Shown here: positions 41,318 to 51,653 of the stretch, in pieces | Numbering within the stretch: position 1 is the stretch's first letter | Layout: each line of letters starts with the position of its first letter | Assembly (NCBI GenBank): GCA_025765615.1 | Contig: JAIVFJ010000047.1 | Span: 295,592 to 359,591 of the forward strand | Length of the DNA stretch: 64,000 nt | Reading direction: 5' to 3' | From: Zopfochytrium polystomum | Lineage: Eukaryota > Chytridiomycota > Chytridiomycetes > Chytridiales > Chytridiaceae | Notes under the pieces: model-generated | What the model saw: only the letters and a program-made list of their open reading frames with translations | Told to the model about the DNA's origin: nothing | Databases searched by the model: none | Translations under genes and position numbers: made by a program

Positions 41318-44300
41318 ATGCTTCCTCAAGAGGTTGCTGTGGGACCTCCCGATCGCGACATCGGTCTGGATGCAGCCGGACGAGATCGTGAGCCGGCGGC
41401 TCACGTCTTTCCTGGTGCATCAGTCACTGGCGCCGATCTCACCGCCGCCTCTTCAACGAACTTAAACGCCGTCAACCTCCCCCTTCCTTCGTCACGTCCG
41501 ATGTCCACCATTCTGTCTCAAGCCCAGACCGGCGGAATACTTGCCATCTCTACTATGTGGATGCCAGAAAGCGACACCGGTGGCCCCGCTGCCGATTCTC
41601 GCACCAGCAGCTTTGTCCGGTCGAGCGCTGCGGGCGGTCCGAATTCGCCGTGCTCTGAATCGGGCGGTCCATCAGCTTCGCTAGCAAATGGAGGCGGTGG
41701 CAATTACTCCCACGAGCCTAGCATCATTTCCGTTCCATCCGCTCGGCCACCCCCATCGCCAACACCGTCCTCCCGAGGGTCACGATCTGGATCTTTTCTT
41801 AAAATGGACGGTCTGGATCTGGACACTCGCAGTGCGCTGACGCCTGGTGTTACAACAAACACAATTGTAACCGAACAATCGAGCCAGTGGATTCCTGCTT
41901 CTCCCAAATCGTCCGAACTCTCCCACCCACAGAGAGCACGCTCGCTCGCACCGAGCGTCTCGAGCACAGACGGGGGGGCTTGGCTTCGGCGCGATGATAG
42001 CTCGGTGGACCAGGAGATTCGGGAGGCTGTCGAGGAAGCACTTGCTTTGCCGCCTTCCACGCCAGACTGGTCGTCTGCAGTTCCTTCGCCCGTGGACGAA
42101 GCCACCGGATCAGCGTTATACCAAATACTTCACATTAATCTGTCCTCATCGCTAAGCCTCGGAGGCCATCTAGACGAAGGATCGGCCGCCAGCAGCCCCA
42201 TCGTCGATGATATTCCAAACTTAACCCACAAAGCGGCAGAGGCAGAGAAACAATCAGACAATACGATCGGTAGTCCAGCCAGCGAGTCCGGCGCCTTCAC
42301 CAGCGCCAATCCAGTTATAGGAGTTGAGTCTGCCGCTGGCGAACTGGACAGTGAAATCACCCTTCCTTGCCTCCAGGTTTCTTGTCGTTAATCGTTTCTC
42401 TTTTTCCGGCTTTTCACCCCAAATGCTTACACTCTCGCAAGCTTCTCCAATTTTTCGACCCGTCGGATCCCACCTTACCATCCATCGAATCACAGGTCAA
42501 TGCCATGCCAGTGCAGAAGTCGGGGTACCTTTTTCGTATGAACGTTCCTGCTGGACATCGGGATGCAGTCTTGACTGAAGCGTCCGGCCTGGGACTTACC
42601 CGCTCACTCTCTTCGATGTGGAAAAATCGTCGCACGGCTGCGGCGGACTCCACCCGCCGGAAATCTGCGAATCGCGTCAATAATCCCACGTCCGACCGCC
42701 CAAACATTTCTGCCGAAGAATCTGCTCTGGATACATTACTCTCACGTTCGCAGTCACAACGCACCATACAGGCCCGGCACCAGGATGTGGAAGCAAATGC
42801 TAGTGGTGACGACGGTTCGGATGCCCCTGTCAGCAGTCAACCTACTCAGGAACCCTCTCGGTCAGCTTCTTCAGGGTGGACGCTCTATTACGTGGAGATT
42901 CGTGGCCGGTACATGTTATTCTACTCTGTGCCCCAAGCCATTCCAGCAAGTTCGCCAGGAGACGCTAGCGCTTCATCCCCTGGCGGAATCTCAGCGTACA
43001 CGGGAGGCGCTTACACTTCCAGCCCAACAACTTTAGTATCAGTGACGTTTGAGGAACCACCGCCCCCTCCGCCCCCCACCTCAATCGTGGACTCCTCTGG
43101 AAACACTCCTACACCACCTCTACAACAGGTGCCTTCCCGAGGATGGCGCTTGGGACCACGCCCGCTTACCCCCACAAGAGATCCCCGAGTCGGAGACGGC
43201 CGTGACCGAAAATCCGCAAACTCGGAAAGCTCGTCCGGATTGAACAGGGTTGGGGATTTTTGCTTCCTTTCTACATGAGGCACCTTCATTCTGACTGAAA
43301 TATCAACTTTCAAGATAATTGAGTCGATATCTTATTCCACTAGGAATGCCGCTGCTTTGGCGAAGCGCAGAATGTCTATTTTCACCCCAGCCTTGCAAGC
43401 GAGAGAACCAGTGGTCCACCACCCGAAGGTCACTCAGCGCAGATCGTTTGAGGTTGGAGCTGGCGGACTTCCCTCACCCTCACTCATTAAAAATGGACCG
43501 GTTAGTACGGACATCTTTTCCTTTCCTCAGTCCGGTTCCCGAAATTACCGCATAATAATCCTACTTCCATATTTGCATCCAAAGAAAACTCTTTCACATT
43601 ACGTCGATCTCCGCGGTGCTTCCCTCGAAATGGCTCCGTCGAGAAATCAGTCCATTTTCTCGGCGACAACACACATAATGAAGCTTTCCCTGGCAGACGA
43701 TGCAATTCTCTTGGACTTATTTGACGAGTTGACCTGGGAATCTCACATAACCGCGAACGAGATGACAGTATCATCTGTTGGTTCGGTATACGGTCGGCCG
43801 ACTCCCGCTTCGAAAACGGTCGAGTGCGGTGAATGGATCTCTGCCGTAAATGCAGCAAATGGATCACCACCTTTGATAATTTCCTCGCGAGATTCATCGC
43901 GAGGCTCAATAGGATCTGCTCGCCGACCCACAAATTTAACGGCTCCAAAGTTTCCGGACATCCGGAAATCCCAGTCCGCAAATTCAGCCTCGTCCGCCGC
44001 GTTGGAGCACGCGAAAAGGTCGGAAAGTCCAGTGGCAATGTCAGCGGGACAGGGACTTTCCTCCAAGCCATCCATCTCGCGATTTTTCTCTCGACAGAGG
44101 AAAACAAGTGTTGAAAGTGTCGTGTTTGATTATCGTCGCGAATCGCCGGTGCCACCTTTGCCAACCCCACCGCATCAGCCCATGACCACGAGTCCATTTG
44201 CAGTTGGAGAACCCTCCGCCCCCTCTTCGGCTCGACCGATGGACATCTCACAAACAACACCCAGCAGTGGGGTCAGTTCAGGGCCGTCCAGAAACCTTTC

Positions 44301-46553
44301 ATTTAAATCTCGATCACGCGGAGTTCTCTCGCAAAAGTCGCGACCGCCTCCCGCCCCGGCAGAAGTTTCGAACTTCACGGCAGGTGACCAGACCGACATT
44401 TCGACGACAGCGGCTCGTAGCAAAAGCAAGGAGGGTAGGTCGACCACCTTAAATGGATCTACATTGGTGCAGCCAGTTGCTTCAGTGACAGAAACGCACA
44501 AGTCCGAAACATCCACTGCAGCTACAGCTCCAACACAGTCAAGCCATCGTGACAGCGCCACTTCGTCAAAGGTTTTTAACGGCCTTCGGAGCCGGAATCA
44601 ACGACAGACGGGCAGCGAGAACGCGAGCTCGCAACACACCCAGGAAGGGGTCCCAGCAACACCCTCCCTTGGCAATGTCAAAGACTGCTCATCGTAAGCA
44701 AGTAAAGCCCGCGGTCGACACTGGTCGTACTGTTCTTGCAGGGCGCTTCCCGTCGTCTCCTCTTCGCGAAAGCAGCTCGGATGGAGTTGTGATGAACAGG
44801 TCCGCGACAGTAGGATCTCGGAAAACTGGATCATTCAGCCCGAAGCAGTCGCGCGGTCAGATTTCTCGCGACCACCCCACCCCTTTAGCAAGCGGTCCCA
44901 GTAACAGCAGCAGCTTGAATTCGCAGCAACACCGTCAGGAAGAAGACGGAGAAGAGGTGCCTCTTTTGCTGAGGAAATGTGTTGAGTTGATCGAAGCCAT
45001 CGGTAAGGAATTCATGCCTGTTAACGCGCCAAACGGTGTTAATTTCGAACACTGATTTAACAACCATGCGCAATCTTCCTCATTTGCACAACCAGGTCTG
45101 GGAACTGAAGGGTTGTACCGAATACCCGGAAGTGCTGTGGCCCAAGAGAAACTTAAACGCATGCTGCTGTCAGATCCGACGCGTGTTCACCTGCTGCCCC
45201 CATCGAGCTCCTCCCTTGTGCGTGATTCACCTATCCTTCCGACCAAAGACCGATTCAACCCAGCAAGTAATATGGCGAATGCTGAAAGGGCCTCGGCGAA
45301 GAATAAAGGGACACGAACAGCGCGCGCGAAATCACACGGACGAGCATTTGATCAGGAAGAGGTATGACAAATGAATTACAGTTCCCGTCTCGTTTCCTCA
45401 CAACAAAGAATTATAGCGATACAAAAAAAAGGATCCGATTCGACGAGAAGACTATGCAGACCTTTACGACAATGATGTCCACGTGGTGACAGGAGTCGTA
45501 AAGAGCTACCTGAGGAGCATTGAACCACTCTGTACTTTCGAAAAGTACGATACGTTCATGAAGGCAGTCGGTAAGTTTATAACACTTGCCTTTCGCGATT
45601 CTAAAAAAGATGGCATTGACATTGCAGCGGCACCCGAATGGCGTCAAAAGATGATTGCGGTGCAGGATGCGATACATGCGTTGCCTCGCTCCAGTTTTAT
45701 TACCTTGAAATTCATATGCGATCACTTGAAACGAGTTTCTGAGCGAGAAGTGGAGAATCGCATGTCAGTCAGAAATCTTAGCATTGTTTTTGCTCCGAAT
45801 CTTCTCCGCCCACCTCAGGCGTTGGACTCGGTTCAAAAAGTTCTTCAAGACATGCCACTGCAGGTCTCCCTCGTCGAGCTTTGCATTGAGTACGCCGACT
45901 GGATATTCGGGCCTGTCGAATACGAAGAGGTGACAGTATCGGCGGCACCAGAAGATTCAAACACCACTGCTGGATCTGAGCCGACGCCGTCAGACCAAGA
46001 GCGACTGCGAAAGGTGTCGATTGACAGCACTGCGGCACCGATGGAATCCATGGCAGATTTTTCTGCCCGATTCACGCTGTCAGACCTGAGGATTGTCTCG
46101 CCTGGAGGGGAGGAATCGGCGAGGTCGGGACTGCTCCAGGACGGACCCAGACAGCGATCGGTCCGGACCAGCTGGTCAGACTCATCATTAACTTCTGTCG
46201 ACCGTCGGCGCCGCGACCTACGGTCCGACCGCCGGCGCGCGCAGGTCATGTCCCTCACGCCAGATGCCGGCGGTGGCGTCGCTAGTATGCTGGACGACGA
46301 CGACGCGACGTCGTCTCCGTCTTCGACGTCGGGGCGAGCGTCGGCGTCCGGCAGCAAGATTTTGGAAAAGGCGTCACTCGACTTGACGCAACCTAACGAA
46401 AGCGATCCTTGGACCGTAACGGACAGCCGGAATGCTGCACCAGCCGCTATATCAACGGTTCCGCTCTCGTCAATACTCTCGTCGTCGCCGTCGTCCACTT
46501 CTGCGACTCTTGCATTCCAAGTCCATTCAAAACCGACTGAGGGTACCAACTAG
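41318..46553 (+). CDS. large PH-domain RhoGAP protein
   Basis: GTPase-activating protein for Rho-family GTPases, expected in the cytoplasm at membranes and the actin cortex. Seven exons join in one frame: 41318-42376, 42442-43248, 43315-44693, 44776-45002, 45096-45361, 45417-45570 and 45628-46553, about 1,605 aa. Residues 1-350 are Ser/Pro-rich. A PH-like region begins KSGYLFRMNVPAG, is interrupted by ~80 Ser-rich residues, resumes SGWTLYYVEIRGRYMLFY and ends ECGEWISAVNAANG. The RhoGAP domain follows: VPLLLRKCVELIEAIG|LGTEGLYRIPGS (catalytic Arg finger), VVTGVVKSYLRSIEPL and NRMSVRNLSIVFAPNLLRPP. The tail is Ser-rich. The last intron is 57 bp and lacks stops, so it could be retained in frame. 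The exon 3/4 junction (intron 44694-44775) is the least certain. Confidence 0.9.
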
Positions 46554-47021
46554 AATATGCCAGAAAAGCAGAATGGAAGAGTAAACTCAAAGGGACAGTC
46601 CTCTTCTCTGTTGCCACTCGTTTGTTTTGGCGAACAGCCCTCTTCAACTCACCAGCGGACAATGCGATATCGTTACCCTATAAATTCGCACCCTTCCTTC
46701 GTTCCCTTTTCCTTCCACCAACTCTCTGCTTTTGTTTAAGTCCTGTTTGCTTTTGATTTTGTTAATTTGCTTGAATTTTTTTTTTTTCGGATTGATTTGA
46801 GATGAACATGCGCTACTCTCTCTCGCTCTCTCTCTTTCTCTGTCCTTCTCTTTCTTTCTCTGTCTCTTCCTCCCCCTCTTTCTCTCGTAAAACTTTGCCT
46901 GGCTTTGTGTGAACGTCGCATTCTCAAAAAAGAAATTTTGGCCACCGAAGTGTGGCTCCTTCGATGCGCCTGCCACCATTGAAATGTGCCGAATGATGAC
47001 AGTTTCCGATCAAGCACGGCC
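46554..47021. other. convergent intergenic region
   Basis: About 470 bp, with a poly-T run near 46779-46788 and a CT-rich stretch near 46816-46890. No gene was recognised; it probably holds two 3' UTRs. Confidence 0.5.
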
Positions 47022-47523
47022 CTAAATAGCAGACCCGAAGAACCTCCAGTGCGTCCCGCCCGTTCGACCGTCGCTGCACACCGCCGGAACAAGCCCGGCG
47101 CTTCCCAACAACTCACCGTATGCGATTCTCCGGCTTGTTGTGACGGCTTGGGAAAAAGATTTTGCGGGTTGCTAGAACAGCTTCTTCTCCTTCAATCGAG
47201 TTGCAAAAGTCTGGTGGGAAGAACCTCAGATTTCGTCTTGGCGGAGGGACCGCCTTCCTCTCGTCTTAATCACATCGCCGTTGTCAAAGCTTTTTTCAGG
47301 TGCCGCCGCTGATTGTGTGTCTGGCAAAGGCGACGAAACCTCAGCTCGCTCGAGCCAGTCGATCCATAAGCGCCTCACGCGTGAGCGTCTCGCCGCCGCC
47401 GCTGCCACCGAAAAAACCTCTCGATAGGCTGCGCCACAGGCCACAAGGGGGGAAGGAGCCGTCTGAGGGCTGCGAGATGGCGACGAGGCGTTTGTCGGTG
47501 TTGGACGCGGTGGTGCTGGCCAT
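47022..47523 (-). CDS. small hypothetical protein (three exons)
   Basis: Three minus-strand exons join in phase: 47379-47523, 47117-47264 and 47022-47073, with good donors GTGAGG and GTGAGT, giving about 114 aa. Visible features are a Ser/Thr start (MASTTASNTDKRL), a Gly-rich turn (FFGGSGGGETLT) and a basic middle (PPPRRNLRFFPPDF). No family was recognised, so the model rests on splice-site and phase consistency alone. Its promoter region is occupied by copy A of the dispersed repeat, which starts about 100 bp upstream. Confidence 0.4.
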
Positions 47524-47624
47524 CGTTTGAGTTCTGTCCACGGGCTTCCGCGATTGCTTGGAATGCCCTTCACGGAACAACAGTCAAAGTGAATGGTCGA
47601 GGGCAGTGAATGTGCAAGATTATC

Positions 47625-48030
47625 TCTTTTATAGTGAGTAAAGGCGGGGCGTGCGGCAGATCCAACCGAACGAAAAAAAGAAAATAAGAATGTAGGGGGT
47701 AGCGAGTACGCGGCTCCTTGCTCTTTAGCCCAATGCCGTGCACACTCACTTAGAAGCTCAGCACGACACCGGAGAGCAAGCCCAACACTGTGCGTCCTCA
47801 CTAAGTAGCGTTGCACGTGCGGACTCCGTCAGTACTCGTGGCGTGAACTTTCGTCCGCCCTTTACTCCGTCCCTGGAAATATTGCTGACAAACCTAATAT
47901 ATAACACAAATCTTCGCGTCGTGGCAGACGCGTCGCGGGTTTCCTATACTGCAAATAGGCCTGCCCTGCTCAATTCCGTGGCCGCTCCACAAAAGAGCCT
48001 GGATTCCGCCGGGACTTCGCAGAACATGCT
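47625..48030 (+). mobile_element. dispersed repeat, copy A
   Basis: About 400 bp closely matching the reverse complement of 54427-54810, with a shorter match at 12590-12725. Conserved blocks include GGTAGCGAGTACGCGGCTCC, GCACACTCACTTAGAAGCTC, GGCGTGAACTTTCGTCCGCC and CAAAAGAGCCT. There is no transposase. One short frame on the opposite strand (RTHSVGLALRCRAELLSEC) is kept in both long copies. Size and dispersal fit a non-autonomous element or solo terminal repeat. Terminal inverted repeats and target duplications were not identified. Confidence 0.8.
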
Positions 48031-48772
48031 TGGCTGAGGCTTATTGGTGAATACTGCCCAAGTTCTTATACGCTGAAAATGGGTATTTCGAGATCAAACG
48101 CGGCTTGGTGCTGCCCTCCACTATCCTTGGCACAGTTTGTCGTTGGCTTTCCATCACAATGTCGAGGTCGGCTCGCTGAACGGCGTGGTCGTCCACAGCG
48201 AAAAAAGGTGATGATTACGGAAGTTCGTTGGGGTCCATCTCGTGCATCGCAGCTTGCATCCACTGTGATCCTGCCTGGCGATGTCCCAGTGTCCGCATCT
48301 CGGGCCTCCGGGAGTCGCGCCCACAACTGCTGCGCGGGTGATGCGGTTGCCGGCTAAGGTGGTTCAGTCGTGCGATATTTCACGCTTTTGTTGGAATGGT
48401 TTCTAAAATCTCCAGTCCCACAAGGCCGCTGGCTGGATGCGATTCTGCGCTTGGAAGAAGTCGAGGTTGGTTTGTTACCTTTTTTTTTTTTTTTTCCTTC
48501 GGATCCTCGTTCGTTGCCTGGTGATCATCTTATGCATGCAGCGCGCCGAAAACCGAGGGTCCAATCCTGCGTGCCTGGCCTGTCTGCAACAGTGAGGCAA
48601 TCCAGTGTAGCGAGAAGCAAGACGACGGTGGAGGCCAGCTTCCTGTGCCGACACAATCAATTGAGGTGGTGGTCGCGGCAGCGTGCCTGGGTACCTTGCA
48701 CAAGTCAGGTAACCAGGAGGCCCCCAATCTGAATGCAAAAGGAAGAGAAATGCCCTCTGTCTGTCTTGTCCT
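48031..48772. other. intergenic, possible gene remnant
   Basis: A plus-strand stretch at 48370-48465 (YFTLLLEWFLKSPVPQGRWL, then DAILRLEEVE) can be spliced in phase to 48541-48594 (RAENRGSNPACLACLQQ, stop). The border is GT at 48466 and CAG at 48538-48540. I could not find a convincing start or upstream exon, and no family was recognised. It may be the 3' end of a small or broken gene. Confidence 0.22.
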
Positions 48773-48773
48773 G

Positions 48774-48841
<68 letters not shown>

Positions 48842-48924
48842 GCTGTCTGTGCCGTCCATGCAGCCAACGGACCGCGCGAGCGCGCCCCCGTCCAAACAAC
48901 CGGAGAGAACTTTGAGCGGTCGGA

Positions 48925-48966
<42 letters not shown>

Positions 48967-49260
48967 GGAGACGGGAGACAGGAAACGACCGACGTGGGAA
49001 AAGCCCTAATCTCGTCGCGTGTGAATAACTTTGTGTTAGTGACATGTTGCGATATTGCATCAGTTCCCTCTCTCTGTTGTTTATCACCTCACTGATCGAG
49101 AGAGGAGAGAGAGAGAGAGACCCCGACGACCCCCGACGCAGGGAGAGAGAGAGGAGAGAGAGTAGAGAGGGAGAGAGAGGAGAGAGAAGAGGGAGTGAGG
49201 GAGGAGAGAGAGAGAGCACGAGTAGAGAGAGAGAGAGAGAGAAGATCAGCAAAAGTGGAA
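48773..49260. repeat. (TCTG)n and (GA)n microsatellites
   Basis: A near-perfect (TCTG)n tract lies at about 48773-48838, a (GA)n tract at 48929-48964, and imperfect GA-rich purine sequence at about 49099-49243. They lie in the presumed promoter and 5' UTR of the aminotransferase gene. Confidence 0.9.
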
Positions 49261-49474
49261 AAAAGGGAGAAAACGGAGGAAACGGAAACTAAAAAAAAAA
49301 CATTAAAAAAAAGAAAGAAAGTCTGACAGAACGAACAGAAAGGTTGACAGACAGATCGGCTGACAGGCTCACCCCAAACACAAACGAATGTATAAAGAGC
49401 CACTCACAACCAATATTTCACCACTTCCCAACTTCGCCGCCGCCACAACCACCACCACCACCACCATCATCAGC

Positions 49475-51034
49475 ATGCTCCACCCGCAACGCCTTGCCCT
49501 CACGCTCATCAGCAGGCGCGCCGCCTCTTGCCTCCTCCGCCTCCCTCGTCCTCTCGCGTGCACGCCGTAGCAGCAGAAGCGCCCAGCAGCAGCTGCGGCA
49601 GCAACGGCGGCGTGGGGCGCGGGATCATCGCGCTCCCCTGCCCGCGCCTTCTCGGGCGCAGCACCGTCCCGCGCCGTCACGCACCCGGACCCCTCGCCCG
49701 CCGACGACCCCGTCCTCGCCGCGAACCTGGACGGCGACCGGCACATCATCCAAATGTACTCGCAGCCGCAGTTCTTCTTTGTGCGCGGGCAGGGCGCGTA
49801 CCTGTACGACACAGCCGACCGCGAGTTCCTCGACATGACGGCGGGCATCGCCGTCAACGCGCTCGGGCACAACGACCCCGACGTCGTGGCCGCCATCAAG
49901 GAGCAGGCGCCAAAGCTGATCCACATCTCGCAGTACTACAAGAACCTGCACGCCGGCCCGCTCGCCACCAAGCTCGTCAACCTGGTCCCCGAGAACGAAA
50001 AGTTTCAAAAATACGGCGCAAAGGTGTTTTTCGGCAACTCCGGTTCGGAGGCGAACGAGGGCGCCATCAAGTTTGCCCGCAAGCACGCGAAGCACGTCGC
50101 GAAGCGTTTCGGCTGCGAGCCCGAGGACAAGTTTGGTATCGTCGCATTCACCGACGGCTTCCACGGCCGCACGTACGGAACCCTGTCGGCGTCGCCCAAC
50201 CCCATCTACCAGGTCCCGTTCACGCCGCTCGTCCCCGGATACACCTACAGCGCGTTCAACAACGTCGCCGCCCTCAAGGACTCGATCACCGTCACGACCG
50301 CCGCCGTGATCATCGAGCCCGTGCAAGGGGAAGGCGGCATCATTCCCGCGACCAACGAGTTTATGCAGGCCGTGCGACAGCGCTGCGACGAAGTCGGCGC
50401 GGTGCTGATTGTGGACGAAGTCCAGGTGTGTTGGAGCGATCTCATTATGCAACAAGCGCCTCGCGTTTCCTATCTTTACTAACCAAATCCAAAACAGGCC
50501 GGCGGCGGTCGCACGGGCAAGTTCTTTTCGCACCAGCACTCTGGCATCTCGCCCGATATCATCACGTTCGCCAAGCCGCTCGCCAACGGCTACCCGATTG
50601 GCGCCATCATCACGTCGGGGGAGGTCGCGTCGCTGCTGCGGCCAGGCGACCACGGCAACACGTTCGGCTTCAACCCGCTCGCGGCCAGCGTGGCCAACGT
50701 GGTGCTCGACAAGCTCAACAAGCCAGAGTTCCTTACGCACGTCGCTGACACGGGCAAGTACTTTAAGGAGCAGCTGGACGCGCGCGTCGTCGACGGCAAG
50801 GTCGTCAAGTTTTCGCGCGGCCTGGGTTTGATGCTGGCGCTCAAGCTCGCGCCAGAGGCAAAGCCCGCGCGCTTTGTCGAGCTCGCGCGGCACCGCGGCG
50901 TGCTCGTCATCACATCCGGCGACAACACCATCCGCCTGGTGCCGCCGCTCATCATTGGCAAGAAGGAGGTGGACTTTGCGGTCGCGGCGTTTGCTGAGGT
51001 GGTTGCCGAAATGGCAAAGGAGTTGAAGCTGTAG
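49475..51034 (+). CDS. ARG8: acetylornithine aminotransferase, mitochondrial; in-frame TAG in the presequence
   Basis: PLP-dependent class-III aminotransferase of arginine biosynthesis, converting N-acetylglutamate semialdehyde and glutamate to N-acetylornithine and 2-oxoglutarate in mitochondria. The catalytic body starts at ATG 49754 and uses exons to 50425 and 50498-51034, 402 aa. Motifs: FLDMTAGIAVNALGHNDP, FFGNSGSEANEGAIKFAR, AFTDGFHGRTYGTLSASP, EPVQGEGGIIPA and VDEVQ|AGGGRTGKFF. The PLP-binding Lys is in TFAKPLANGYPIGA, followed by TFGFNPLAASVA. Upstream in the same frame, ATG 49475 opens a typical Arg/Leu/Ser-rich mitochondrial presequence (RLALTLISRRAASCLLRLPR), but a TAG at 49568-49570 separates it from the body. 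Either translation starts at 49754 without a presequence, or the TAG is an assembly error, a short intron or a readthrough site. Intron 50426-50497 has a CTAAC branch site. Confidence 0.94.
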
Positions 51035-51514
51035 TGGAAGTTTTGGCTCGTTTGGCTGAAAGGTCTTCGTTGGTGTGGATGTTGTAATTAACGTACGACG
51101 AAGATTGATGATTTTTTTTTTTTTTTTGTTTCCCTTTCTTTTTGACTCTTCCTCACCCTCACGCTGGTGACATGCATCGCAAGCTACAGCCGTTTGACGG
51201 AACCAAAATAAAACAGCCAAAACGGCGGAGAGGCAAATATGCTTCGCGCCCGGCCTCTTTGTTTCTTTCGTCCCCCCTTTTTTGCGGCGAATGCATCCAA
51301 CCCATCCTCCAATGATCGGTCCGCCCATCCGTCCACCCATCATCTGTCCGTCCCGACCTGTCTGCGGAGTGTGAGAGCGAGCGGAGATCACATCTAATTA
51401 AATGTTTACCAGCCAGTCATTCTGACCGCCGAGCCCTGAAGTTTGCGCCGAGCAAGATCAGACTCTTATCTCTTGTCTTGCTCTCTCTCTCTCGTCTGTC
51501 TCTCTTTCTCTCTC

Positions 51515-51560
<46 letters not shown>

Positions 51561-51653
51561 GCTCTCTCCGACCCTCCTGTCTCCTCTGTCTGTCTGCGTC
51601 TTCTTAGCGAGGGAGACACAAACAGACCCTCTTTCCCGGTGCCATCCCCAATA
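51035..51653. repeat. intergenic region with long (CT)n tract
   Basis: About 600 bp between ARG8 and the SSADH gene. Poly-T lies near 51111-51127 and a (CT)n tract at about 51479-51560, ending about 95 bp before the SSADH start codon. No gene seen. Confidence 0.7.

Noticed and set aside
45571..45627. 57-bp segment considered as coding within the RhoGAP domain
   Set aside because: Although in frame and stop-free, it has a GTAAGT donor and GCAG acceptor, and removing it gives a better RhoGAP helix; treated as an intron.
48773..48838. (TCTG)n tract considered as a CRISPR-like or satellite array
   Set aside because: It is a simple tetranucleotide microsatellite without spacers.
49625..51391. 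A 588-aa minus-strand frame
   Set aside because: Antisense of ARG8; the plus strand has complete aminotransferase motifs.
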